DNA of 28,985 nucleotides from a virus. A model generated the notes under the pieces. The model did no database searches and was not told where the DNA came from. It saw only the letters and a list, made by a program, of their open reading frames with translations. Shown here piece after piece: positions 17,135 to 24,315 of this stretch. Position numbers and translations under genes: made by a program. The DNA lies in the IMG/VR virus record IMGVR_UViG_3300028866_000072, positions 1 through 28,985 of that record. One strand, written 5' to 3'. Numbering within the stretch: position 1 is the first letter of the stretch; every line of letters starts with the position of its first letter.

Positions 17135-17231
17135 GCGGGGATAGCTCAGGGGTAGAGCAGCGGAAAAGTCCGGCATCGAAACCGGATACCTAATCCGCAG
17201 GTGAATGGTTCGAGTCCTTTTCCCCGCTCCA
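17135..17231 (+). tRNA. tRNA-like gene, Gly-like body, aberrant anticodon region
   Basis: Acceptor GCGGGGA (17135-17141) pairs TCCCCGC (17221-17227), followed by discriminator T and an encoded CCA (17229-17231). The D arm GCTC-AGGGGTA-GAGC and T loop TTCGAGT are canonical; the T stem has one T-T mismatch. GCGGA (17160-17164) pairs TCCGC (17194-17198) where an anticodon stem belongs, followed by a 5 nt variable loop, but the loop is 29 nt instead of 7. Within it TCCGG/CCGGA forms an extra hairpin whose loop includes ATCGAAA. Acceptor, discriminator U and D arm resemble bacterial tRNA-Gly. No way of shortening the loop to 7 nt restores U33. The alternative class II folding with anticodon CGA leaves 10 extra bases after the D arm. 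Isotype is undecided. Confidence 0.7.
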
Positions 17232-17263
17232 ACATCAACAATCAACCGGAGGAGGAGAATAAC

Positions 17264-17497
17264 ATGGCAATCAACTGGACAGATGTGGATAGCACGCAAA
17301 TCGTTAGGGTGGGTTACGACGCGGAGACGCTGAAGGCGTATGTCGCGTTCAAGGATCGCAAGACGGGCGACGTTCAGAGTACCTATGAATACAGCAACTG
17401 CCCAGAGCAGGTGGTGACGGACATCATCAACGCGGACAGCGCCGGCCGGCAATTTGGAGCCACTCTGAAGTTCGGATTCAATTACCGAAAAATCTAA
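17264..17497 (+). CDS. KTSC-domain protein
   Basis: 77 residues; GGAGGAGGAG lies about 8 nt before the ATG. VDSTQIVRVGYDAETLKAYV near the start, YEYSNCPEQVV in the middle and ADSAGRQFGATLKFGFNYRK at the end match the KTSC domain, a small domain often found next to lysyl-tRNA synthetase or in phage and mobile proteins. Its biochemical role is not settled. It lies just after the tRNA-like gene. Confidence 0.8.
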   Translation: MAINWTDVDSTQIVRVGYDAETLKAYVAFKDRKTGDVQSTYEYSNCPEQVVTDIINADSAGRQFGATLKFGFNYRKI

Positions 17498-17512
17498 CCA
17501 CGGGAGGTGGAG

Positions 17513-17716
17513 ATGGCACTTACAAAGAAGTCGAAAGTGATCGCAAGTGGAATGTCGCCTAATCTGCAAAAGGCGTTCGATTCCGAGTGGACCGCAACGG
17601 AGCGGTCTGACGATGCAGAAGCTGCTGTGCTTCGGGAGTATCATTATCATCTTCTACGCTGTGAGGAGTTGAAGATATTCCTGAAGAATTGTGGTTTCAG
17701 CGTTGACGGCGATTAA
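17513..17716 (+). CDS. Small hypothetical protein
   Basis: 67 residues (MALTKKSKVIASGMSPNLQK...); GGGAGG lies 5 nt before the ATG at 17513, preferred over the in-frame GTG at 17507 that overlaps the ribosome-binding site. Helical and charged, ends CGFSVDGD. The stop runs directly into a copy of the 14-base motif. Confidence 0.65.
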   Translation: MALTKKSKVIASGMSPNLQKAFDSEWTATERSDDAEAAVLREYHYHLLRCEELKIFLKNCGFSVDGD

Positions 17717-17729
17717 GTCCAAATTTTGG
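17716..17729 (+). repeat. 14-base dispersed motif, copy 2
   Basis: Exact AGTCCAAATTTTGG between the stop of the small gene and the exonuclease gene. Its final GG begins the GGAGGGG ribosome-binding site of the exonuclease, so a protein bound here could affect transcription, and the same bases in RNA lie at the translation start. Confidence 0.8.
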
Positions 17730-17740
17730 AGGGGATGGGG

Positions 17741-18406
17741 ATGGGGAGTGAGGCGTGGGGACAAGCAATCGAGGGAGGATTCTATCAGGAATCGAACCAT
17801 TGTTATCGTGATTCGTCAGGGGTAGTGATTCCTTCGGTTACGGGCGTCTTCGGGGCTCTTGGCCTGAGCGACTTCTCGATGATTGCCCCCGACGTTTTGG
17901 AGTGGAAGCGCGGTTTTGGAAACGCCGTTCACAAGGCTGTCGAGTATCTCGTCTTCGGGAAGTTGGATTGGGAATCCTGCCCTGATGAAATCATCCCAGC
18001 GGTTGTCGGCATTGAAAGTTGGTTGAAGTTGGTCGAGTATCAACCTTTAGCCGTGGAGGAGAAGAAGATCATCGTCCTCAACGGAATGCGGGTTGGTGGA
18101 ACTCTCGACCATCGTGGGAGTTTGATCTACAAAGGAAAGCGTCGGCCCTGCATCCTCGATCTGAAGACCGGCAGTAAGGCTTCAGAGACTTGGGCATGGC
18201 AGACGGGGGCTTACACGGGAGGGGCACCGAAGCTGGAGGGCGATGTTTACGTTGGATGCGCTCTTCAGGTTGACAAAGATGGGCGAGTTACTCCATTCTG
18301 GGTAGACACTCTGAAGGCGAAGAGTAACTTCATTATCCTGTTGGCGGCGGCGAATCTGGCAGTCAACGCAAAATTGGCGAAGTTCAGAAATCAAGAGGAG
18401 GAGTAA
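17741..18406 (+). CDS. PD-(D/E)XK exonuclease (RecB/Cas4-like), partner of Bet
   Basis: 221 residues; the ATG at 17741 has GGAGGGG 6 nt upstream and is chosen over the ATG at 17735 and the TTG at 17726. Visible motifs: GNAVHKAVEYL (H64), GGTLDHRG (D123), CILDLKTGS (D140, K142) and WAWQTGAY (Q154, Y158), the usual active-site order of RecB/Cas4-type PD-(D/E)XK nucleases. It probably resects 5' ends to load the Bet protein for strand annealing. It lies 1.2 kb downstream of bet, with the tRNA-like region between them. Confidence 0.85.
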   Translation: MGSEAWGQAIEGGFYQESNHCYRDSSGVVIPSVTGVFGALGLSDFSMIAPDVLEWKRGFGNAVHKAVEYLVFGKLDWESCPDEIIPAVVGIESWLKLVEYQPLAVEEKKIIVLNGMRVGGTLDHRGSLIYKGKRRPCILDLKTGSKASETWAWQTGAYTGGAPKLEGDVYVGCALQVDKDGRVTPFWVDTLKAKSNFIILLAAANLAVNAKLAKFRNQEEE

Positions 18407-18408
18407 TC

Positions 18409-19149
18409 ATGGGGACAGCAGCAACAGCATTGGCATTGCCGAGGATCATCGAGATCCTTGGACCGAGTGGCGAGTACGAGACCAAGCGTATCGCCTTGCG
18501 TAACGAGTACGGGACGATTGTTTTGGCGTCGAAGAAGTTGACGGTCGTCGAGACGACGGAACAGGCAGAGACGGCCACGCAGTACGGCCGGTTGCTTCAG
18601 ACGGCGGCGAAGGAGACGGAGACTTTTTTCAAGGGCGTGAAGTCTCAGATCGACGACATCAAGAAGCCGGTTTTGCAAGCCGAGAAGGACGACACAGGAC
18701 CGTACAACACGGAGAAGACTCGTCTGGGCGGATTGCTAACGGCGTATCAGGCTGTGGAGCGCCGGAAGCGGGAAGAGGAAGAGCGTCTTGCCCGTGAGGT
18801 GGCTCAGAAGCAGGCGGAGGAGGATGCACTCCAACGGGCGCTTGAACTCGCAGCAGCGGGGGAATCTGAGGCGGCGGATGCAGTGCTGGAGGAGGAGGTC
18901 ATCGCGGCTCCGGTGGTGATTCAGGCCGCGGCGCCCAAGCCGACAGGAAGCGTGGCGCGGAAGAACTATCAGATCGAGGTTACGGACCTGAAGGCGCTTG
19001 TCACGGCGGTAGTAGCAGGACAAGTGCCGTTGATGGCGGTTGTTGCGAACGAGAGCTTTTTGGGGCAGATGGCGAAGAGCATGAAGGAAAGTTTCTCTTA
19101 TCCTGGCGTGAAGCTCATCGTTACCGAGTCCACCTCGTTCCGGGCGTAG
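18409..19149 (+). CDS. Coiled-coil phage protein of the recombination cluster
   Basis: 246 residues; GAGGAGGAG lies 5 nt before the ATG, 2 nt after the exonuclease stop. Residues about 50-165 form a long charged helix (AVERRKREEEERLAREVAQK). An Ala/Pro linker leads to a C-terminal domain (NYQIEVTDLKALVTAVVAGQ ... SYPGVKLIVTES) that recurs in phage proteins beside RecT/exonuclease pairs. No enzymatic motif. It may be a structural or regulatory partner of the nuclease; that is inferred from position. Confidence 0.75.
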   Translation: MGTAATALALPRIIEILGPSGEYETKRIALRNEYGTIVLASKKLTVVETTEQAETATQYGRLLQTAAKETETFFKGVKSQIDDIKKPVLQAEKDDTGPYNTEKTRLGGLLTAYQAVERRKREEEERLAREVAQKQAEEDALQRALELAAAGESEAADAVLEEEVIAAPVVIQAAAPKPTGSVARKNYQIEVTDLKALVTAVVAGQVPLMAVVANESFLGQMAKSMKESFSYPGVKLIVTESTSFRA

Positions 19150-19150
19150 C

Positions 19151-19546
19151 ATGGCCGGAAGCTCAAACATCCAACACTGCAACGAGAAGGCGAGGGAGTT
19201 CTATGGGGACTCCCCGCTTCTCCAGAGGATATGCACCGCGCACGGAATCACCTTGCGGGACTTCGCAGCGATCTTCGGTATCGGAAAGAGTCTGGCGGGG
19301 GAGATTTTGAATCACCAAACCCTCCCGAAACTAGAGTTGGCGGTACAGATTGCGCGGTACTTCGAGTGTACGGTTGAGGAATTGTTTGGATGGCGGATTG
19401 ACGATGATGGGAAGCGGAGACCGTTGCTGGTGATCGACCAGGAGACGGGTCAGGTTATGAAGTTGGTGGGGAAAAACAGGGTGGGTTCAATCGAGTTGGC
19501 AGTGGGGAAAGAATCGGGTTGCGGAGACGAAGGGGAGTTGTTATAG
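19151..19546 (+). CDS. XRE-family transcriptional regulator
   Basis: 131 residues with a Cro/C1-type HTH: TLRDFAAIFGIGKSLAGEIL then HQTLPKLELAVQIARYFECT and VEELFGWR, a usual XRE ending. The C-terminal 50 residues are a small extension without a known fold. It begins 1 nt after the preceding stop with no strong ribosome-binding site, so it probably relies on coupling. Confidence 0.75.
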   Translation: MAGSSNIQHCNEKAREFYGDSPLLQRICTAHGITLRDFAAIFGIGKSLAGEILNHQTLPKLELAVQIARYFECTVEELFGWRIDDDGKRRPLLVIDQETGQVMKLVGKNRVGSIELAVGKESGCGDEGELL

Positions 19547-19661
19547 TCTCTGTAGCCGACACCCCATGTCGGTTAGTCCGGCTCCCCAGTCGGACGCCTC
19601 CTCCCAGGGAGGGTGTTACGGCATCCTCCCTGGCCTCCTCCGACCGTAAACGGAGATGAAC
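19547..19661 (+). promoter_or_regulatory. Structured leader of the first HNH-AP2 gene, Shine-Dalgarno sequestered
   Basis: Three hairpins follow each other: CCGACA/TGTCGG (19556-19572), GTCCG/CGGAC (19576-19595) and CCAGGGAGG/CCTCCCTGG (19604-19633, 9 bp). The first two loops both contain CCCCA. Immediately after, CTCCG (19638-19642) can pair with CGGAG (19651-19655), the ribosome-binding site of the HNH gene, over an 8 nt loop. This would keep the nuclease poorly translated from long transcripts, as is known for phage homing endonucleases. The first hairpins may also end upstream transcription. Confidence 0.6.
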
Positions 19662-20165
19662 ATGAAGGATGATGAGAAGTGTTACGAATTGCCGATAGGG
19701 AGAGGTCTTGTTACCATTGTTGACAGTGGAGACTACGAGAAGTGTTCCAATCTAAAACTTGGTTCCAAGTGGGACAGTAAAAAGAAATGTTTTTACGCTA
19801 CTGCATGGTTTCGAGGAGGTAAGTGCGGACACAAGATTCCGCTTGCGCGTGTAATCCTTGGACTCGATATGTTCGATCTGCGAGAGGTTGACCATATCGA
19901 CAACAAGAACACTCTCGATAATCGACATTCAAATCTTCGTGTAGGGACAACATCTCAGAACCAAGCGAATGCCGTCAGAAGGGTTGATAATACATCTGGA
20001 TTCAAGGGTGTGTATTGGAATAAAAAGAGGAAGCGATGGGTCGCGTTGATAAGGGTGAAAGGAAGACGTTATGGGTTAGGAGGATTTGTTACTCCACAAG
20101 ATGCTCATGTGGCATATTGTAAAGCTGCGGTGAAGCATTTCGGAGAATTTGCGAGGTTTGAATAG
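19662..20165 (+). CDS. HNH homing-type endonuclease with AP2 DNA-binding domain
   Basis: 167 residues from the ATG at 19662 (CGGAG 6 nt upstream); the in-frame ATG at 19656 touches that site. HNH core: ARVILGLDMFDLREVDHIDN (D77-H78) and NRHSNLRVGTTSQNQANAVR, followed by an AP2 domain from about 105 (SGFKGVYWNKKRKRWVALIR ... AHVAYCKAAVKHFGEFARF). Free-standing HNH-AP2 enzymes cut relatives lacking the gene and spread by repair. It sits between an XRE regulator and a replication gene. A second, diverged copy of the same architecture is at 24316. Confidence 0.9.
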   Translation: MKDDEKCYELPIGRGLVTIVDSGDYEKCSNLKLGSKWDSKKKCFYATAWFRGGKCGHKIPLARVILGLDMFDLREVDHIDNKNTLDNRHSNLRVGTTSQNQANAVRRVDNTSGFKGVYWNKKRKRWVALIRVKGRRYGLGGFVTPQDAHVAYCKAAVKHFGEFARFE

Positions 20166-20173
20166 GGGTGAGT

Positions 20174-20812
20174 ATGAAGATAATCATTGACAGTGATTTT
20201 CTCGAAGGTTTGACGTACAGAGGCGTGTTGGCTCTTGTGGCGGTGAACGCGCTCGGCGACGGGTCTTGGACAACCGCACAGTTGAGTCAGGCGGTGTCGT
20301 GCAACTCATCCCTCATGTTGGAAGGCATGGGGGAGTTGCATACGCTATGTCCGGAGTTCATTGGGAAGCAGACGAAAAACAAGTGGCCTCTGGGGACGGG
20401 AGTGGCATCTACGGAGAAAGTCCAAATTTTGGAATCGGATTCGACCTGTAGGCAGGACTTCTTGGATGACGTGAAGAAGGCTTATGAATTCGTCAACAAG
20501 GGATTGCCATTCACGATGGGTTCCGCGGACGGGGCGGCGGTGAAGCGTTGGCTCAAGCAGAACAAGGAAGTGACGCGGGAGGAGTGGAGACGCGCCCTGG
20601 GCAACCGTTACAAGTCAGAGGGTGTGGTGAAGACTCAGGCTTTGTATCTGTGGATTGGGAGGCTTCTGGAGTATCTGGAAGCGCCGCTGGACCGCTATGG
20701 GAAGACGATGCCGAACGGGATTGGAGGGAAGCATGGTGAAGCGCTTGGGCGGGAGCAAGGCAATTACGCTGCAAGGCAATCAGCAGTTGCAGCCGCAGGA
20801 GTTCAATCCTAA
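20174..20812 (+). CDS. Putative replication initiator-like protein
   Basis: 212 residues; AGGGG lies 5 nt before the ATG at 20174 (GTG at 20168 is the alternative). The N-terminus (LTYRGVLALVAVNALGDGSW, TTAQLSQAVSCNSSLMLEGM) looks like a winged helix. The C-terminal half is helical (FTMGSADGAAVKRWLKQNKE). Its position directly before a loader-like protein and DnaB suggests a lambda O-like or DnaD-like role. No diagnostic motif, so this is inference. An exact 14-base motif lies inside it, and its end overlaps the next gene by 80 nt. Confidence 0.6.
   Translation: MKIIIDSDFLEGLTYRGVLALVAVNALGDGSWTTAQLSQAVSCNSSLMLEGMGELHTLCPEFIGKQTKNKWPLGTGVASTEKVQILESDSTCRQDFLDDVKKAYEFVNKGLPFTMGSADGAAVKRWLKQNKEVTREEWRRALGNRYKSEGVVKTQALYLWIGRLLEYLEAPLDRYGKTMPNGIGGKHGEALGREQGNYAARQSAVAAAGVQS
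20419..20432 (+). repeat. 14-base dispersed motif, copy 3
   Basis: Exact AGTCCAAATTTTGG within the coding region of the initiator-like gene, in the direction of transcription. Confidence 0.8.
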
Positions 20813-21020
20813 GCAGATCCGGGTTGACCTGATAGGCTCATGGCTGGAGAAGTTTGGGTCGATAGCAGGGAAGGCGATCACGCCACAGTTGATAGCGGTC
20901 TACGTGGAAGCGTTGGCGGACATTGACGAGCGACGGCTTACGGCGGGGTTTGAAGAGTGCTTGAGGACGGTTACAGGTTGGCCGTGGCCCAGCACGGTGC
21001 GCGAAGCAAGCGAGTTGTGA
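20733..21020 (+). CDS. Putative helicase loader-like protein
   Basis: 95 residues from the ATG at 20733, which has GGAGGG just upstream. It overlaps the previous gene by 80 nt. The segment WLEKFGSIAGKAITPQLIAV, YVEALADIDERRLTAGFEEC and WPWPSTVREASEL has the pattern of small phage helicase-loader or P-like proteins, in which a four-helix bundle carries a final Pro-(S/T)-x-x-E-(I/A)-R/E. It is 1 kb upstream of dnaB. The upstream in-frame start at 20655 lacks a ribosome-binding site. Confidence 0.65.
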   Translation: MVKRLGGSKAITLQGNQQLQPQEFNPKQIRVDLIGSWLEKFGSIAGKAITPQLIAVYVEALADIDERRLTAGFEECLRTVTGWPWPSTVREASEL

Positions 21021-21030
21021 GGAGGGTTAC

Positions 21031-22050
21031 ATGGGGTTGGTAAAAATTGCAAAGAGGACGACGAAGCTACTGGTTTCGACTCCTAATCTTTCGGTGATGC
21101 TACCAGGGGCATGTAACGCTAAGTGCGAGTTCTGCTTTTGGAACCGTGACCAAGATGCGAACAAGTTTCCGATGATGAAGTTTGGTGAGCGGCTGGCTGC
21201 AATTCTCGATGCTCTACCGAAAGAGTTTTCGCACGTTAGCGTGACTGGAGGGGAGCCTACCATCTCTCCGGTTCTTGAAGATGTGATGGAGGTTCTGAGG
21301 AAAAGAAAGAAGCGTTTCCCGAAAGTTGTTCTGACGACAAACGGTGTTCGTCTTCGGAAGCAAGAGGTAATCCTCTCTGGAGTTGTGAAACATATTAACA
21401 TCAGCCGTCACCACGCCTCCGATACTCTCAACGAGAATATATTCAAGACGAAGAGTGTTCCATCAACCAGAGAACTTCGCGGCCTGATTGATGACATTCA
21501 ATGGGCCGACATCTGTTTCAACTGCGTGGTGCCTCCAGATGTTTCTGTGAATTTCTGCCGGGAGTTCATTGACTACTCCAAGAACTTCAAGAATCTGGCG
21601 GCTGTCAACTTCCGTATCTACCACGATTCGATGGAAGATTGTCCGGCGATGGAGATGTTTGGGCGCGACTGGGGATTCAGGGATGTGAGTACCTGCCCGG
21701 TCTGTAAGGTGGCGCGAATGCAGGTTGGCGAGATGCAGGTCAACTGGAAGTATTCCGTCATGGAGCCGACGCAGCACTGGGATGGGATCTATGAGTTGGT
21801 AGTTCAGCCGGACGGACGGTTGACGGCGGATTGGGCTGGATTGTTGGAAGTAAAACCGGAGGAGATTCAAGGAGGAGTTATGGCAAAGTCGAAACGGGAG
21901 TTGGCGGAAGAACTTATCGAACTAGCGAAGCGTTTGCTTGAGGAAGACGACTCCAAGAAGCCCATCAATAAGCTCCGCGAGAAGCCCAGCCATCGTGTTG
22001 AGTATTCAGGTGGAAGTTGCCATTCACCGAGCGGCGGAGGGTGCCACTAA
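21031..22050 (+). CDS. Radical SAM enzyme with His/Cys-rich C-terminal tail
   Basis: 339 residues; GGAGGG lies 5 nt before the ATG. CNAKCEFC (C28, C32, C35) is the radical SAM 4Fe-4S site and TGGEPT (73-77) the SAM-contact motif; LTTNG at 101-105 fits the barrel. CPVC (222-225) may belong to a further metal site. The end of the domain (YELVVQPDGRLTADW) resembles MoaA-like enzymes. Substrate unknown. Residues 284-339 begin with Met preceded by an excellent internal ribosome-binding site, form a charged helix and end SGGSCHSPSGGGCH. It sits between replication genes, where such an enzyme is unexpected. Confidence 0.85.
   Translation: MGLVKIAKRTTKLLVSTPNLSVMLPGACNAKCEFCFWNRDQDANKFPMMKFGERLAAILDALPKEFSHVSVTGGEPTISPVLEDVMEVLRKRKKRFPKVVLTTNGVRLRKQEVILSGVVKHINISRHHASDTLNENIFKTKSVPSTRELRGLIDDIQWADICFNCVVPPDVSVNFCREFIDYSKNFKNLAAVNFRIYHDSMEDCPAMEMFGRDWGFRDVSTCPVCKVARMQVGEMQVNWKYSVMEPTQHWDGIYELVVQPDGRLTADWAGLLEVKPEEIQGGVMAKSKRELAEELIELAKRLLEEDDSKKPINKLREKPSHRVEYSGGSCHSPSGGGCH
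21880..22050 (+). CDS. Possible internal in-frame gene: 56-residue peptide with Gly/Cys/His core
   Basis: Within the radical SAM gene, GGAGGAG at 21871-21877 precedes an in-frame ATG at 21880. The predicted peptide begins MAKSKRELAEELIELAKRLL, a leader-like amphipathic helix, and ends YSGGSCHSPSGGGCH, a glycine-rich core with two Cys and two His. It has the general shape of a RiPP precursor fused to, or separately translated from, its radical SAM enzyme. The internal start and the shape are seen; a modified-peptide role is speculative. It may also simply be a metal-binding tail. Confidence 0.4.
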   Translation: MAKSKRELAEELIELAKRLLEEDDSKKPINKLREKPSHRVEYSGGSCHSPSGGGCH

Positions 22051-22051
22051 A

Positions 22052-23479
22052 ATGGGGAAGCCAGTCAAGCAGTTGGGGAGCGGAGTGCCGGCGGACGCGC
22101 AGGCAGAACTCGCTATATTGGGGACGTTGCTTATAGAGAACGATACCTATTTTGACGCGATCGGCGACCTTTCAACGGAAGACTTCAGCCTCGACTCGCA
22201 CAGGATCATCTTTGGCGCCATCGCTTCAATTATGGATGGGCTGGAGGAGGGGGTTCATCACGCGGACATTGTGACCCTTTCTCACGTTCTCCGCAAGCGC
22301 GGAGAGTTGGGAAGCGTAGGAGGCCAAGCGTATCTTGCGGGGCTGACAGAGGGAATCCCTCGCAGGTTGAATATCGAGGAGCACGTTAAGATCGTTCGAG
22401 AGAAGGCGAAGCTCCGGTTGTTGATGGAGGTGGGTAAGGGTCTGTACCAGTCAGCCGAGGCGCAGGGTATCAATTCCAGCATTCTGATTGAGGGAGTTCA
22501 GGAGAGGCTGATTCGGTCGGTGGCCGATGAGAAGTCGGATGCGATAAGTGCAGCGGAGGTGGTAGGGGCGATTGAAGCGGCCATTCTTTCCAAGCGGAAC
22601 CAGAATCTTGAGAAGACGGCGCTGGACATGACCTGGGGGATTGAAGACCTCGACAAGAAGACGAAGGGGATTTACGGTGGGGAACTGACGATACTTGCGG
22701 CCGACAGCGGCAGCGGGAAAACTCAAGCAATGATGCAGATGGTTTTAGCGAACGCATTGGAGGGAATTCCGGTCGGGATATTCTCATGCGAGATGCCGAA
22801 AGAGAAATTGCTCCAGAGGCTCTACCCGTTGATGTCAGACATTCTGACGGCGGACCACATGAGAGATCCGCGGTTGATGAACATTCACACACACGTTCCT
22901 GAGTTGAAACGCATCTCGGCGGAGATTGCGAAGTTGCCAATCTGGATTGACGATACTTCTCCACTGTCAATTCAGAAGTTGAGGGCCAGGGCTAAGATGA
23001 TGCGGCGCCGGCACGGGGTTAGAATCATTGCAGTGGATTACCTTCAATTATTGGAAAATCCGGGGAAGGTTGGGCCGGAGGAGACGCGAGGGGTGGTATT
23101 TGGACTGCGAGATCTGGCGAAAGGTGAACCGAACTGTGCTGTGATTGCGCTCAGTCAGTTCTCGAAAGAGCAGGGGGTCGTTAAAAAGAGGCACCGGACG
23201 AAGGGAGATCTTTACGGTGGGTCGGCAATCCATCATGCTGCTCAAAACATCGTCATCATCACGATGGAGGATTCGGAGAAGCGAGATCCGGGTGACGACC
23301 TCGATGTGGAGATCATGGTTGACAAGAGCAGAGAGGGAACGCGGGGACGAGTAACCTGCGTTTACAACAGGAAGAAGTTGAAGTTTGAGAACGCAATTCA
23401 GAAGGAGATGAAGTATGGCAATAGCGGAAGTTCTACAAATGCCGAAAGCTACAAAGACAGGTCAGCCGGCAGAGATTGA
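22052..23479 (+). CDS. dnaB: Replicative DNA helicase DnaB
   Basis: 475 residues from the ATG at 22052, with GGAGG 11 nt upstream; the earlier in-frame ATG at 21938 lies in the radical SAM gene. The N-terminal domain (LAILGTLLIENDTYFDAIGD) is DnaB-like. Walker A is GSGKT (220-224), Walker B-like IIAVDYLQLLENP, then VIALSQFSKEQ (H4) and DKSREGTRG with the arginine-finger region. It forms a hexamer that unwinds the replication fork. Its last 65 nt overlap the next gene. Length is normal for the family. Confidence 0.95.
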   Translation: MGKPVKQLGSGVPADAQAELAILGTLLIENDTYFDAIGDLSTEDFSLDSHRIIFGAIASIMDGLEEGVHHADIVTLSHVLRKRGELGSVGGQAYLAGLTEGIPRRLNIEEHVKIVREKAKLRLLMEVGKGLYQSAEAQGINSSILIEGVQERLIRSVADEKSDAISAAEVVGAIEAAILSKRNQNLEKTALDMTWGIEDLDKKTKGIYGGELTILAADSGSGKTQAMMQMVLANALEGIPVGIFSCEMPKEKLLQRLYPLMSDILTADHMRDPRLMNIHTHVPELKRISAEIAKLPIWIDDTSPLSIQKLRARAKMMRRRHGVRIIAVDYLQLLENPGKVGPEETRGVVFGLRDLAKGEPNCAVIALSQFSKEQGVVKKRHRTKGDLYGGSAIHHAAQNIVIITMEDSEKRDPGDDLDVEIMVDKSREGTRGRVTCVYNRKKLKFENAIQKEMKYGNSGSSTNAESYKDRSAGRD

Positions 23480-24251
23480 TCCGGCTCAACGTGAACGGGA
23501 AGAGCAGGAGATCAAGGCTCGGAAGGAAGAGGCCACTTTCCACTACAAGCAGATCAAGCAGGCGTCGGTCTTGCAGTCGAGGAACAGCCTTCGGATTGGC
23601 TACCACGCCTTCGCCCTCAAGGAGAAGTCTTTGTGGGGGATGCTGGGCTTCAGGGACGAGCAGGAGGCGCGTGAGGCGGCCGGCGTTAAGGAAAGCACTT
23701 GGCACAACGTCATTCGCTTGGCCGAGTCTTTCAGGGGTTTGCCGGAGGAACTTTTCACCAGTATGAAGCTGGCAAATTGCAGCGAATTGGCGGACCTTCC
23801 AGAAGCGAAGCGGTTGGACAGGGAGTGGGTAGGGTGGGCGGCTGATGAGTCGATGAGAGTGTTCTCTGATCGGGTCGCTAAGGAGATGAACGGCAAGCAG
23901 AGAGATTCGGCCACCAAAGAACCCATCATCACCATGAAAATGTCGATGCCCGAAAGCCGCAGGACAGTGATTGAGGACGGGGCAAAGAAGTTTGCCGAGA
24001 AGCACGGTATGGACACTTCGGATGTGAGTAGGGTAATCGAGGTTATGGTGGTGGAGCAGTCGGAGGGTAAAACCCTCATCGGAGCCATCATAGGGGCCAT
24101 CCAGAGCCTCAAGAGGGCAAAGGATGTAGCTGACTCAGGATTGAGTGTAGAGGAAGCTCTGGAGAAGGTTCTAGAGATCAACGACGCTATCATTTTGGAG
24201 TTCAGTGAGGTTTTGTCTCAGGCAGAACAAAAGAATAGCATAGCGGCGTAA
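23415..24251 (+). CDS. Hypothetical helical phage protein
   Basis: 278 residues; AAGGAG lies 7 nt before the ATG, within the end of dnaB. Mostly helical and charged. Segments include EAREAAGVKESTWHNVIRLA and MKLANCSELADLPEAKRLDR, the kind of phage protein that carries a HTH-like region, and a C-terminus that is coiled-coil-like (KRAKDVADSGLSVEEALEKV). Possibly DNA-binding; no catalytic motif is visible. Confidence 0.75.
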   Translation: MAIAEVLQMPKATKTGQPAEIDPAQREREEQEIKARKEEATFHYKQIKQASVLQSRNSLRIGYHAFALKEKSLWGMLGFRDEQEAREAAGVKESTWHNVIRLAESFRGLPEELFTSMKLANCSELADLPEAKRLDREWVGWAADESMRVFSDRVAKEMNGKQRDSATKEPIITMKMSMPESRRTVIEDGAKKFAEKHGMDTSDVSRVIEVMVVEQSEGKTLIGAIIGAIQSLKRAKDVADSGLSVEEALEKVLEINDAIILEFSEVLSQAEQKNSIAA

Positions 24252-24315
24252 ACGGCTGTAGAATGGAGGTATCGGGCTTGCAGGCCCGTCAATCGCCGCA
24301 AAGGAGGCGGCAACC
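24252..24315 (+). promoter_or_regulatory. Three-way-junction leader of the second HNH-AP2 gene
   Basis: TGGAGGTATC (24264-24273) pairs with GATACCTCCA (24318-24327), which contains the last base of the TTG start codon. The enclosed bases form two hairpins: GGGC-TTGCAG-GCCC (24274-24287) and GCCGC/GCGGC (24295-24311), whose loop AAAGGAG presents the Shine-Dalgarno. The fold places the ribosome-binding site in a loop and buries the start region in a stem, so it is a likely translational switch for the nuclease. Confidence 0.6.

Noticed and set aside
17135-17231. A plain class II serine tRNA with anticodon CGA
   Set aside because: It needs 10 unpaired bases between the D arm and anticodon arm, while GCGGA/TCCGC gives a standard class I frame and the acceptor and D arm look like glycine tRNA. 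Kept as an alternative only.
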